Shown here one piece after another: positions 1-8,945 of a DNA stretch of 56,403 nucleotides. Numbering within the stretch: position 1 is the stretch's first letter; every line of letters begins with the position of its first letter. The notes beneath the pieces are model-generated. The model searched no databases, had not been told where the DNA came from, and saw nothing but the letters and a program-made list of their open reading frames with translations. Location of the stretch: positions 1 through 56,403 of the forward strand of contig NZ_FZOD01000022.1 in the NCBI RefSeq assembly GCF_900188345.1. The letters are read 5' to 3'. Both the position numbers and the translations under genes were made by a program. This DNA is from Streptosporangium subroseum. GTDB taxonomy: Bacteria > Actinomycetota > Actinomycetes > Streptosporangiales > Streptosporangiaceae.

Positions 1-580
1 CGTGTTCGCCGGTTCGGATCTGACCTGGACCGGTGACCTGGCGGTCGGTGAGATCGCCACGGTCACGTACTCGGTCACGGTTCGCGCCCCCGATCCCGGG
101 GACAGGGCCATGACCAACAGCGTCGCCTCGTCCGTGCCGGGCAGCACCTGCCCTGTGGGCGGCGGTGGTCCCGCCTGCACCGCCACCGTTACCGTCCTGA
201 TCCCCGGACTGGCGGTCTCCACCACGGCGAACAAGGCGACCACGACCCCCGGCGACAGCGTACGGTTCACGATCACGATCGCGAACACCGGCCAGACCCT
301 GTACACCGGGGCGGCCGTCACCGACGCGCTCGCGGGTGTGCTGGACGACGCGATCTACAACGGGGACGCGACGGCCACGACCGGCGGTGTCGTGTTCGCC
401 GGTTCGGATCTGACCTGGACCGGTGACCTGGCGGTCGGCGCGACCGCGACCGTCACCTACACGGTGACGGTCAACGACCCCAGCACCGGGGACAAGGTCA
501 TGAGCAGTGTCGTCGCCTCGTCCGTGCCGGGCAGCACCTGCCCGGTGGGCGGCGGTGGTCCCGCCTGCACCGCCACCGTC
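1..580 (+). repeat. Near-identical 390-bp DUF11 coding repeats
   Basis: Bases 1-48 are identical to bases 391-438, and the Cys-rich segment near 127-200 matches 517-590 with very few differences. The period is 390 bases (130 codons). Later repeats (about 780, 1180, 1560) are clearly more diverged. This pattern suggests recent duplication or gene conversion between the first two visible repeats. Confidence 0.8.
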
Positions 581-2155
581 ACCGTCCTGATCCCGGCGCT
601 GAGCATCACCCAGACAGCCGACGCGGCGACCACGACCCCCGGAGGCACGGTCGTCTACACGATCGCGCTCACCAACACCGGGCAGACGGACTACGCCGCG
701 GCCACCGTCGTCTCCGCGCTCGACGGGCTGTTCCCGGACACGATCTACAACGGTGACGCGACCGCCACCACCGGCACCCTCGACTACACGGCGCCGAAGC
801 TGACCTGGACCGGTGCTCTCGCCGTCGGCGCCAGCGCCACGATCACCTACTCCGTCACGGTGAAGGACCCCGACCCCGGTGACAAGGCCCTGACCAGCAA
901 CGTGACCTCGCCGACCCCGGGCAGCACCTGCCCGGTGGGCGGCACCGACCCCGCCTGCACGACGTTCGTGCGGGTCCTCGTGCCGGCACTGACGATCACT
1001 AAGGCCGCCGACACCGCCGTCGTCGTCGCCGGCAGCGCCGTGCACTACACGGTGACGATCGCCAACACCGGAGAGACTCCCTACGCCGGTGCCACGGTCA
1101 CCGACGCGCTGGCCGGCGTGCTCGACGACGCCGTCTACCAGAACGACGCGACCGCCTCCGCCGGTACGGTCACCTACGCCGCGCCGGTGCTGACCTGGAA
1201 CGGTGATCTCGCGGTCGGTGAGATCGCCACAGTCACCTACTCGGTGGCCGTCACCTATCCCGCCTCCGGCGACCGCGTCCTGAACAACGCCGTCGCCTCC
1301 GCCGAACCCGGTTCCACCTGTCCCGACGCAGGGACCGATCCCGGCTGCGCCGCGACCGTCACCATCCTCGTCCCGGCGCTGACCATCACCATGACGTCGG
1401 ACACCAACGGTGACATCGTGGCGAGCGGCACCGTCCACTACACGATCGTGGCCGCCAACACCGGTGAGGCCCCCTACGCCGCCGCGACGCTCAGTGCCCT
1501 GCTGGCGGGAGTGCTCGACGACGCGACGTACAACGGGGACGCGGCCGCCTCCGGCGGCGTCCTCTCCTTCGCCGGCACCACCCTGGACTGGACGGGTGCG
1601 CTGCCCGTGAACGCGACCGCGGTCATCACCTTCAGCGTCACCGTCAACGCCCTGGTCACCGGTGACGGGGTCCTCGACGCCCAGGTCACCTCGGCGGTGA
1701 CCGGTAGCACCTGCCCCGTGGGCGGCACCGATCCCGGGTGCTTCAGCTCGATCACCGTGACACCCACGAGCATCGCCATGACGGATCTGATCAACGAGTT
1801 CACGCTGACAGGCATGCCGAACACGACCGTGCGTGGCACGGAGGTGGTGACGATGACCGTCACCACGAACAGCGTCAACGGCTACACCGTCACCGCGCGG
1901 GCGAACTCTTCCGAGCTCGTCCCCGCGACGCCCGGCGTGACCGACCGCATCCCGGTCGCGAACCTGCGCGTCCGCGAGAGCGGCACCTCGGCCTTCTCGC
2001 CGCTCTCGGCGACGACCCCGGTCGTCGTCCACCAGCAGTCCGGTCCTTCGGCACCCGGTGGGGACGCCATCGGCAACGACTACGAGGTGGACATTCCCTT
2101 CGTCGCGGCCGATCGCTACTCCACAACGATCGACTACGTCGCGATAACCCCGTGA
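1..2155 (+). CDS. DUF11-repeat surface protein with WxL-like C-terminus (5' partial)
   Basis: The reading frame is open from the window edge, so the N-terminus and signal peptide lie upstream; the GTG near base 2 is internal. The visible part carries about five DUF11-type beta-sandwich repeats of roughly 130 residues, each ending in a segment with two cysteines (STCPVGG...PAC) followed by a VTVL(I/V)PAL strand. After the last repeat, about 130 residues resemble a WxL-like surface domain (VNGYTV, NDYEVDIPFVAAD). There is no C-terminal membrane helix or LPxTG motif, so wall attachment, if any, would be non-covalent. DUF11 proteins are usually secreted adhesins or wall proteins. The next gene encodes another DUF11 protein 89 bases on. 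The family call is good; the function is inference. Confidence 0.85.
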   Translation, partial: VFAGSDLTWTGDLAVGEIATVTYSVTVRAPDPGDRAMTNSVASSVPGSTCPVGGGGPACTATVTVLIPGLAVSTTANKATTTPGDSVRFTITIANTGQTLYTGAAVTDALAGVLDDAIYNGDATATTGGVVFAGSDLTWTGDLAVGATATVTYTVTVNDPSTGDKVMSSVVASSVPGSTCPVGGGGPACTATVTVLIPALSITQTADAATTTPGGTVVYTIALTNTGQTDYAAATVVSALDGLFPDTIYNGDATATTGTLDYTAPKLTWTGALAVGASATITYSVTVKDPDPGDKALTSNVTSPTPGSTCPVGGTDPACTTFVRVLVPALTITKAADTAVVVAGSAVHYTVTIANTGETPYAGATVTDALAGVLDDAVYQNDATASAGTVTYAAPVLTWNGDLAVGEIATVTYSVAVTYPASGDRVLNNAVASAEPGSTCPDAGTDPGCAATVTILVPALTITMTSDTNGDIVASGTVHYTIVAANTGEAPYAAATLSALLAGVLDDATYNGDAAASGGVLSFAGTTLDWTGALPVNATAVITFSVTVNALVTGDGVLDAQVTSAVTGSTCPVGGTDPGCFSSITVTPTSIAMTDLINEFTLTGMPNTTVRGTEVVTMTVTTNSVNGYTVTARANSSELVPATPGVTDRIPVANLRVRESGTSAFSPLSATTPVVVHQQSGPSAPGGDAIGNDYEVDIPFVAADRYSTTIDYVAITP

Positions 2156-2244
2156 CCTGCCGTCTCCCTCCGCACCACCACAGATCATCCACCTCTGTAC
2201 ATGACCGAATCATTCATTTCTATGTGAAACGCGAAGGAGAAGCC

Positions 2245-3102
2245 ATGACAGGCACCTCTCACACCGGCGCCGCGCGGCGTGCCGCCGTCGCCTGCGGACT
2301 CGGCGTGATTCTGGCCGCCGTCCTCGCAGGCCCCTCCTCGGCGGCGCCCTCGCCGGATCCGTCGCCGGGGGGCGGTGACCAGAAGACGGCGACCAGAGAG
2401 GGGACCGGTGGGAAGGCAACCGCCGGAGAGAAGGCAGGCGGGAGGGCAGCCGCCGGAGATAAGGCGGATGCAGGAAGAGCGGCCGGTGGAAAAGAGGCCG
2501 CTGGAGAGAAAACCGGTGGAAGGGCGGCCGATGGAAAGGCGTCCGCCGCGAAGGCCGCCGCTGGGAATGCGTCCGCCGGGAACGTCCCGAGGCTGAGCAT
2601 CAGCGTCGACAACGGCCGGACCGCCGCCCAGGAGGGGGACCGGCTCACCTACACCGTCACCGTCCGCAACATCGGCACGGCGGGCGCCCGAAACCTCCAC
2701 CTCACCCAGAGCCTGCCGCCCGGCCTCAAGTTCGTCTCCGCCGACGGGCACGGTGCGGTGCGGCATGGACAGATCGTCTGGTCGGCGGACGTGAGGGCGG
2801 GCAAGGACGTCACCTTCCACACCACCGCCAAGGTGCAGGACACACCGGATCAGCTACTGCGCCTGGCCACCGTCGCCTGCGCGAGCACCGGAGCGGACGC
2901 CAAACCGATCGTCTGCGCCACCCACTCCGACGAGCTGCCGGCCGGCGCCGCCGCGGCCGAGGCCGCCCGCCTGGCGGCCCACCCGGCAACGGGCACCCTG
3001 CGCTACGTCCTGATGGGAATCGGGCTTCTGATCGTGGCGGTGGCCGGAACGCTGGTCGCCCGCCGCACGAGACGCCAAGCCCGCCTGCGGCTACCGTCCT
3101 GA
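2245..3102 (+). CDS. Small DUF11 wall protein with sortase-like C-terminal anchor
   Basis: 285 residues. ATG at 2245 is chosen because of the ribosome site AAGGAGA (2234-2240) and an immediate signal peptide (hydrophobic about residues 16-36, ending near SSAAPS). A low-complexity stretch rich in Gly, Ala, Lys and Glu (about 45-125; GEKAGGRAAAGDKA-like units) is followed by one DUF11 domain (about 128-235). The C-terminus has HPATG (246-250), a hydrophobic helix (about 253-272) and a tail RRTRRQAR, which is the layout of a sortase sorting signal, although the usual L of LPxTG is H here. It lies 89 bases after another DUF11 gene and is probably co-transcribed. It is likely exported and cell-wall linked; the ligand is unknown. 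Confidence 0.8.
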   Translation: MTGTSHTGAARRAAVACGLGVILAAVLAGPSSAAPSPDPSPGGGDQKTATREGTGGKATAGEKAGGRAAAGDKADAGRAAGGKEAAGEKTGGRAADGKASAAKAAAGNASAGNVPRLSISVDNGRTAAQEGDRLTYTVTVRNIGTAGARNLHLTQSLPPGLKFVSADGHGAVRHGQIVWSADVRAGKDVTFHTTAKVQDTPDQLLRLATVACASTGADAKPIVCATHSDELPAGAAAAEAARLAAHPATGTLRYVLMGIGLLIVAVAGTLVARRTRRQARLRLPS

Positions 3103-3196
3103 CCACGCCGGCCTGGAGTGTCACGATCTTTCTACGGCGGTCTCGGCAGACGGGATTGTGAGGTCGCAGTCCGTACGGCCTACTTTTGAACCATCT

Positions 3197-3233
3197 GAGC
3201 ACGACCCGCGCATTCGATGCGCGGGTCGTGCTC
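3197..3233. terminator. Hairpin between convergent genes
   Basis: A perfect 17-bp stem (3197-3213 with 3217-3233) with a 3-base loop TCG, followed on the + strand by CTTTCATT. It sits between the + DUF11 gene and the end of the - strand PIN gene (3240), so it can terminate both. The upstream gap 3103-3196 shows nothing else I can name. Confidence 0.75.
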
Positions 3234-3239
3234 TTTCAT

Positions 3240-3704
3240 TCAGGAGTGGGAGCTGAGTTGGCCGTCCAGTGTCCAGATGCCGACCTCCACGCCGGTCACC
3301 CTGCTCCGGTACAGCTCACGTTCGGCCAGGATGCAGAGGTCGCCCAAGCCGAGCTTGGCCATCACGTGATCGGAGAAGGGCGTCCCGGTTCCCGCTCCCG
3401 AAAGGAGCGACCGAAGGAAGCTCTCTCCCCACTCGACGGTGCGGAGCACCCACGGTGCCTCCCCGAGGATCACGAGTTCGAGGAGCTTGCTCAGTTTGTC
3501 GGCGTACTGCCTACGGAGCCGACAGTCCGAGAGCTGGGCGATGTGATTTCCCGTCTCGATCGCAGCGGTGACGGGCAGGACGAGATCACACGCTCGTTTC
3601 TCCTCCAGCGCTCGCAGCACGTTCTTTCGGTCCTGGTTCTTCCCCGGGACGTCGAGGAGGTTGCAGAGCACCGAGGTATCGACGAACTCAACCCTGCGAC
3701 CCAC
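3240..3704 (-). CDS. PIN-domain nuclease partnered with an AAA ATPase
   Basis: 154 residues. The PIN fold is shown by the N-terminal strand EFVDTSVLCNLLD and by acidic residues placed like a PIN active site: D9, E50 (AAIETGN), D122 (GLGDLCILAE) and D147 (WTLDGQL). PIN domains are Mg-dependent ribonucleases, common in VapC toxins and defence modules. The GTG start at 3704 lies two bases after the stop of the ATPase gene, so the two are almost certainly translated together. No VapB-type antitoxin is present; the ATPase occupies the partner position. It ends seven bases from a strong hairpin. Target RNA or DNA unknown. Confidence 0.8.
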   Translation of the reverse strand: MGRRVEFVDTSVLCNLLDVPGKNQDRKNVLRALEEKRACDLVLPVTAAIETGNHIAQLSDCRLRRQYADKLSKLLELVILGEAPWVLRTVEWGESFLRSLLSGAGTGTPFSDHVMAKLGLGDLCILAERELYRSRVTGVEVGIWTLDGQLSSHS

Positions 3705-3706
3705 CG

Positions 3707-5062
3707 TTAGCCGATTCCCATGAGCCGGTCGAACTCGGTGAAGTCACGAGCCGGAGCAGAACGGGGCTGCTCCAGAAGTCCGGATGTGACGACCGTGCCG
3801 AGATCGCCTTGAGCCATCAGGCTGGGATACCCGTCCACCTCGGGAAGCTTCCGAAGGTGGGAAAGGCCGGTGTCACGGTCGCGAGAGCAGACGATGACAT
3901 GTTGGTGGTCTTCTGGTCCCAGAGCCGAAAGCAGCGCGGGGCTGTGCGTTGTGAAGATCACTCGGGAGGCGTCTTCCTGTGTGGCCTGCCTGACCAGGTC
4001 AAGTATCTGGGTTGCCTGGGAGGGGTGCAGGCCGTTCTCCAACTCTTCGATCACCAGAGTCGGGGATCTTCCATCACCTTCCGTGCCGCGCACGCCGAGA
4101 TCGAGATCCTGTCCTTGGCGGAGCAGGCTCGTGGCGATGGCAGCGAATCTTAGCAGGCCATCACTCATCTCCCGGGCCGGGGTGATCGCCCCGTCCTCCC
4201 TGAGAGCCAGCATCACGTCATTGAGCTCCGAACGGATCACCTCGATCCCCGTCACCTCGTGTTCGACGAGGTTCTGCACGCGGGTGACGAGCTGATGGAA
4301 CCGCCGGGGATCATGCTCTGCCATGTGGCCGATCACAGCCGGGAGGTTCTCGGCGGTCCTGCGGAGCTTGGTGTCGCGGCTGGGAACGTACTGCCGCATG
4401 AGGTGAGGAACGGGGTCCAGATGGAAGACTCCTCGAAGCGTCTCCAGGACGTCCTCCGCGGCGGCGCGGACATGGCGCTCGGTCTCCGTCTCGCCTGTCA
4501 ATCGGAGAGGGAGCTGGCTGGTGAGTAGCCGGGTGGAGCGGAAAGACGCTCTGGGGTCTCGCCCTCGGCGGCCGTTGTACCAGGTGGCGTCGATGCTGCC
4601 GGATCCGGGCTGTGCGTCTGCCGTCCGGAGAAGATCATGCGTGTCCTGGCGTGACGGATTACGTGTCAAACGAGCCTTTCCCGACATGCCGGTAAGAGTT
4701 TCGCTGATGATTTCCGGCTCTGGACGGACCTGGATCGTGACATCGAGATTTACATAGGAGTAGCTATTGCCCACCCGATGAGCGGCAATGACAGCGCACC
4801 CCAACCGGAACCGGTCCGTTCCATGGGGAGGGCACCCCTCTATGCCTCCGCGTAGCGGCCCCTCGTCGCCTCGCCGGCTGTCGAGCGCATCCACGAGGTC
4901 CGCCCCGGTGGCCAGGCGGGAGAGCACCTCAAGCCCGTCGAGCGCGTTCGACTTTCCGCTGCTGTTGCGGCCGATGAGTGCCGTCATGCCGCCCAGGGGC
5001 AGAGTCGCCTCACGAAAGGTCTTGAACTCGGTGAGGCGTAACTCGGTCAGGAACGGCTTCAT
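3707..5062 (-). CDS. AAA/ABC-type ATPase (AAA_21-like) of a PIN module
   Basis: 451 residues. Walker A is GRNSSGKS (31-38), the ABC signature-like helix is MSDGLLRFAAIATSLL (299-314), Walker B is LVIEELENGLHP (336-347), and the switch histidine is in TTHSP (371-375). This is the single-polypeptide, SMC/RecF-like layout of the AAA_15/AAA_21 ATPases found in OLD, Septu, PARIS and similar defence proteins. No TOPRIM or DUF4435 domain is visible; the nuclease function would come from the PIN protein encoded two bases downstream. The start has no clear Shine-Dalgarno and lies 13 bases from a hairpin. Role as sensor/regulator of the PIN nuclease is inference. Confidence 0.8.
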   Translation of the reverse strand: MKPFLTELRLTEFKTFREATLPLGGMTALIGRNSSGKSNALDGLEVLSRLATGADLVDALDSRRGDEGPLRGGIEGCPPHGTDRFRLGCAVIAAHRVGNSYSYVNLDVTIQVRPEPEIISETLTGMSGKARLTRNPSRQDTHDLLRTADAQPGSGSIDATWYNGRRGRDPRASFRSTRLLTSQLPLRLTGETETERHVRAAAEDVLETLRGVFHLDPVPHLMRQYVPSRDTKLRRTAENLPAVIGHMAEHDPRRFHQLVTRVQNLVEHEVTGIEVIRSELNDVMLALREDGAITPAREMSDGLLRFAAIATSLLRQGQDLDLGVRGTEGDGRSPTLVIEELENGLHPSQATQILDLVRQATQEDASRVIFTTHSPALLSALGPEDHQHVIVCSRDRDTGLSHLRKLPEVDGYPSLMAQGDLGTVVTSGLLEQPRSAPARDFTEFDRLMGIG

Positions 5063-5075
5063 ATCCGAACGCTAC

Positions 5076-5105
5076 ATGTGCGCCCCCGGCTGAGGGGGCG
5101 CACAT
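5076..5105 (-). terminator. Hairpin between ABC operon and ATPase-PIN module
   Basis: A perfect 12-bp stem (5076-5087 with 5094-5105) and 6-base loop. On the - strand it follows the last gene of the ABC operon by 12 bases and precedes the ATPase start by 13. It has no U-tract, so it could be a terminator or a leader structure controlling the ATPase. Confidence 0.6.
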
Positions 5106-5117
5106 GGCGGGAGGGAT

Positions 5118-5834
5118 CTACTCGTCGCCGGTGAGGGAGAAGCTGCGCAGGCGCTGGCCCGCCCAGAAGACCGCACCGATGGTCACGATGAGGAGGGCCG
5201 GTATGGCGAAGCTGAGCTTTATCTCGGTGGTGAAGAACGCCGAGGACGACAGTTGGTCGGCGATCGACTGGGCCCACTGCTGGATGGAGAACTTCCGGGC
5301 GCCGGGGACAAAATTGCCCACCACGCCCTCCCAGACGAGCGCGTAGATGATGCCGATCGTGACCGCGTGCCGGGTCAGCACGCCCAGCAGCATGAACACC
5401 GCCGCGTAGGCGATGCCGCCGATGAAGGAGCCCAGGGCGAAGCCGTACGCGATCCCGGATTCGAGGTTGACCAGCAGATAAGCCGCGATGAAGGTCGGCA
5501 CGGCGGCGAACAGCGCGAGCATCGAGGCGGCGACCAGGAACTTGGTCTGGGCGATGACCGGCCGGGAGATCGGCTTGGCCAGCAGGTGGATGATCGTTCC
5601 GTCGTCGATCTCGGGGGCGATCACCCCGGTTCCCGCGATCAGGCCCAGCAGCGGCAGCATGGTGCCGATGGCGAAGGTCTGCATGAGCGTGACCGTGGTC
5701 CGCTCGTCGGTGACGCCGAGCAACCGCAGCAGGAGGGACAGGCCGATCAGCACCAGGGGCAGCAGGATCAGCAGCCAGATCCGCCGGCGGCCGAGGAGCG
5801 CCCGGTAGGAGATTCCAGCGATGACACCGTTCAT
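5118..5834 (-). CDS. ABC-2 type transporter permease
   Basis: 238 residues with about six membrane helices (WLLILLPLVLIGLSLLL near the N-terminus, then segments including MLPLLGLIAGTGVI, MLALFAAVPTFIAAYLLV, AYAAVFMLLGVL and LLIVTIGAVFWAG). It is the last gene of a four-gene - strand operon ATPase-permease-ATPase-permease and starts two bases after the upstream ATPase stop. ABC-2 permeases form the membrane channel of exporters for drugs, polysaccharides or lipids. The substrate cannot be read from sequence. Confidence 0.85.
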   Translation of the reverse strand: MNGVIAGISYRALLGRRRIWLLILLPLVLIGLSLLLRLLGVTDERTTVTLMQTFAIGTMLPLLGLIAGTGVIAPEIDDGTIIHLLAKPISRPVIAQTKFLVAASMLALFAAVPTFIAAYLLVNLESGIAYGFALGSFIGGIAYAAVFMLLGVLTRHAVTIGIIYALVWEGVVGNFVPGARKFSIQQWAQSIADQLSSSAFFTTEIKLSFAIPALLIVTIGAVFWAGQRLRSFSLTGDE

Positions 5835-5836
5835 GG

Positions 5837-6751
5837 TCAGCCGCTCCTGTTGATCAGATAGGAGAAGACGCTCTCCAGGTCTTCGTCGGCCGGGGAGATC
5901 CGCCAGATCCGCACGTCCGCTTCCTTGGCGACCTTGGGCAGCAGCCGGGTGAAACGCCGGAAGTCCACGGCCTGCACCTCCAGGCCCGCCTCGGTCAGGG
6001 AGACCGCGCCCGAGGAGACGTCGGCGATCAGGGCGGCCGCCAGGCGGCGGTCGTCGCTGGAGCTGACCCGGAACAGGTGCGGCCGGTCGGTCATCCGGCG
6101 GCGGATCTCGCGGAAGTCGCCCGAGGCGGCGTGGCGGCCGGCGACCAGGACCTCGATGTGCTGGGCGACCCGTTCCACCTCCTCCAGGATGTGCGAGCTG
6201 AACAGGATGGTCTTGCCCGCCGTGCCCATGTCGCGGACGAGGTCCATCAGGTGCATGCGCTGGCGCGGATCCATGCCGTTGAACGGCTCGTCGAGCAACA
6301 GGACCTGCGGGTCGTGCACGAGCGCCGCCGCCACCTTGACACGCTGGCGCATGCCCTTGGAGTAGGTCTCGATCCTGCGGTCCTTGGCGCTCTCCATCTC
6401 CACCAGGGCGAGGGCCTTGCGGGCGGCGTCGTCGGGGTTGGGGAGGCGGTGGAGCCTGGCGCTGGACAGCACGAACTGCCAGCCGGTGAGGAAGCCGTAG
6501 ACGGCCTCGCGCTCGGGGACCAGGCCGATCGAGCGGTAGATCTCGTGGTTGTGCCAGATCCGGTTGCCGTCGAGGGTCACGGTGCCGCCGGAGGGGGCCA
6601 GGAAACCGGCCATCATGTGCAGCAGGGTGGACTTGCCCGCGCCGTTGGGGCCGAGCAGGCCGGTGACGCCGGGGCCGACGGTCATCGTGATGTCGTTGAC
6701 GGCGACCACGTTGCCGTACCAGCGGGAGACCTGAGCCAGTTCGATGTTCAT
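5837..6751 (-). CDS. ABC transporter ATP-binding protein (second of operon)
   Basis: 304 residues from ATG at 6751, chosen because it overlaps the preceding permease stop as ATGA and begins the conserved MNIELAQVSRWYG strand. Walker A GPNGAGKST, signature YSKGMRQRV, Walker B VLLLDEPFNGMDP and switch SSHIL are all present. The C-terminal 80 residues form the usual accessory domain of ABC-2 exporters. It energises the 5118-5834 and/or 6748-7626 permeases. Two ATPases and two permeases in one operon suggest either a hetero-tetrameric exporter or two related pumps. Confidence 0.88.
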   Translation of the reverse strand: MNIELAQVSRWYGNVVAVNDITMTVGPGVTGLLGPNGAGKSTLLHMMAGFLAPSGGTVTLDGNRIWHNHEIYRSIGLVPEREAVYGFLTGWQFVLSSARLHRLPNPDDAARKALALVEMESAKDRRIETYSKGMRQRVKVAAALVHDPQVLLLDEPFNGMDPRQRMHLMDLVRDMGTAGKTILFSSHILEEVERVAQHIEVLVAGRHAASGDFREIRRRMTDRPHLFRVSSSDDRRLAAALIADVSSGAVSLTEAGLEVQAVDFRRFTRLLPKVAKEADVRIWRISPADEDLESVFSYLINRSG

Positions 6752-7618
6752 CGCGAGGCCGCCTTCCGGTATCGCATGATCAGGGCTGTCACGGACAGGG
6801 CGATCAGCGCGAGCATGATCACTATCGCGACCGCGGTCCCGGCGCCCGACGGGTAGATGCTGCTCTGTGCGGGCTTCGCCCCGAAGATCCCGACCTGTAC
6901 GGCCGCGTCCACCAGGAAGAACGGGTTGATCAGCCAGGCCCATGCGGCGGCGGTGTCGTTGCCCATCGACTCCAACGTCGCGAACAGCACGGTGGAGACG
7001 GCGGAGGTGAGCAGGTAGAAGGCGATGACCGAGGCCACGCCCAGCCCGCGCCGGGGGGTGAAGGAGGCGATCGCCACGCCGATGCAGGCCAGCAGCACCG
7101 CGTAGCAGACCGCTCCGGCCATGCTGGTCAGGTAGGCGGCGGTGGGCGTGTCTCCGGGCAGGTCGATGAGCATCTCGCCGATGAAGAGCACGGTGAGCGG
7201 TACGGCCAGGAGCAGGAACATCGCCGTCGTCATCGCCGCGAGTTTCGCACCGACGTAGTCCACCAGCGTCACCGGGCGCGACAGGTAGAGCGGCAGCACC
7301 CGGAAGCGCAGGTCGGGCGCCACCGTGTACGGCGCCTGCGAGGCCAGGAAGATCGCGAGTACGGCCTGCATGATGGCCGCGTACTCGGTGTAGCCCAGTC
7401 CCTTCTGCTTGACCACCGCCATGATCGCGATGGAGACGACCGCGGGCAGCATCATCACGCCCACGAGCAGGAAGGGGATGATCTTCGCGCGGGCCGTGCG
7501 GCCGAGCCCGAACACCCCGCGCAGGCTGTGCACGGTCAGTGCCAGGACGGCGTGGCCGCGGCCGAGCCGTGCCCCGTCGTAGTGGCGATATCCGATGTCG
7601 TGAATGACACCCGTGGAC

Positions 7619-7626
<8 letters not shown>
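6748..7626 (-). CDS. ABC-2 type transporter permease (first of operon)
   Basis: 292 residues from ATG at 7626 (MSESTGVIHDIGYRHYDGARLGRG), which overlaps the upstream ATPase gene by eight bases. It begins with the cytoplasmic GYRHYDG segment often seen in actinobacterial ABC permeases, followed by about six membrane helices (IIPFLLVGVMMLPAVVSI, AMFLLLAVPLTVLFIGEML, AVCYAVLLACIGVAI, VIAFYLLTSAVSTVLF, VAIVIMLALIALSV). It ends in the ATGA overlap with the second ATPase, implying translational coupling. Confidence 0.85.
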
Positions 7627-8524
<898 letters not shown>

Positions 8525-8745
8525 GCTCGGACACTATCTACCGCGTGTCGTAAATTCCTCCGCCACACGAAGGAGTTTTCCCTCCTCCATAAGGGCAGGA
8601 ACGCGTCTTATACGGGTGAGGATTCCTGCACTGATCACCCTGAAAGTCGCATATCAGGCCAAGGGCGGTAGACCTTTCGGACGAGTGACCGCGGTCCTCG
8701 CCACCCGGCTGATCACGCGCGGATGCGGCACGGACCCCGCCCCCC

Positions 8746-8945
8746 AACCCGCGTCGCGGCTCGCCGGACGAGCTGCGGAGCCCACCTCGAACCCGCATCG
8801 CGGCTTGCCGGACGGACCGCGGAGGCCACCCCGAACCCGCGTCGCGGCTCGCGGGGCGGGACTCGGAGCCCGCTCCGAACTCGCGTCGTGGCTTGCCGGA
8901 CCGGGCCTCGGAGCCCGTCCGGGAATCAGATGCGGCGGAGCCGTA
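8746..8945. repeat. Four 44-bp tandem repeats abutting the coaA 3' end
   Basis: Units at 8746-8789, 8790-8833, 8834-8877 and 8878-8921 are each 44 bases with imperfect identity, beginning AACCCGC(G/A)TCGCGGCT. Read on the coaA strand, the last coaA codons and TGA stop (about 8922-8945 downwards) align as a further copy, sharing GGGCTCCGAG. The rest of the gap (8525-8745), upstream of the ABC operon, shows no gene. Confidence 0.75.

Noticed and set aside
3103..3196. Possible tRNA before the 3197 hairpin
   Set aside because: A GGTTCAAA-like string occurs on the - strand, but I cannot form a cloverleaf with correct T and anticodon arms.
3707..5062. ATPase as a known OLD/Gabija protein
   Set aside because: No TOPRIM domain follows the ATPase core; the nuclease is a separate PIN protein.
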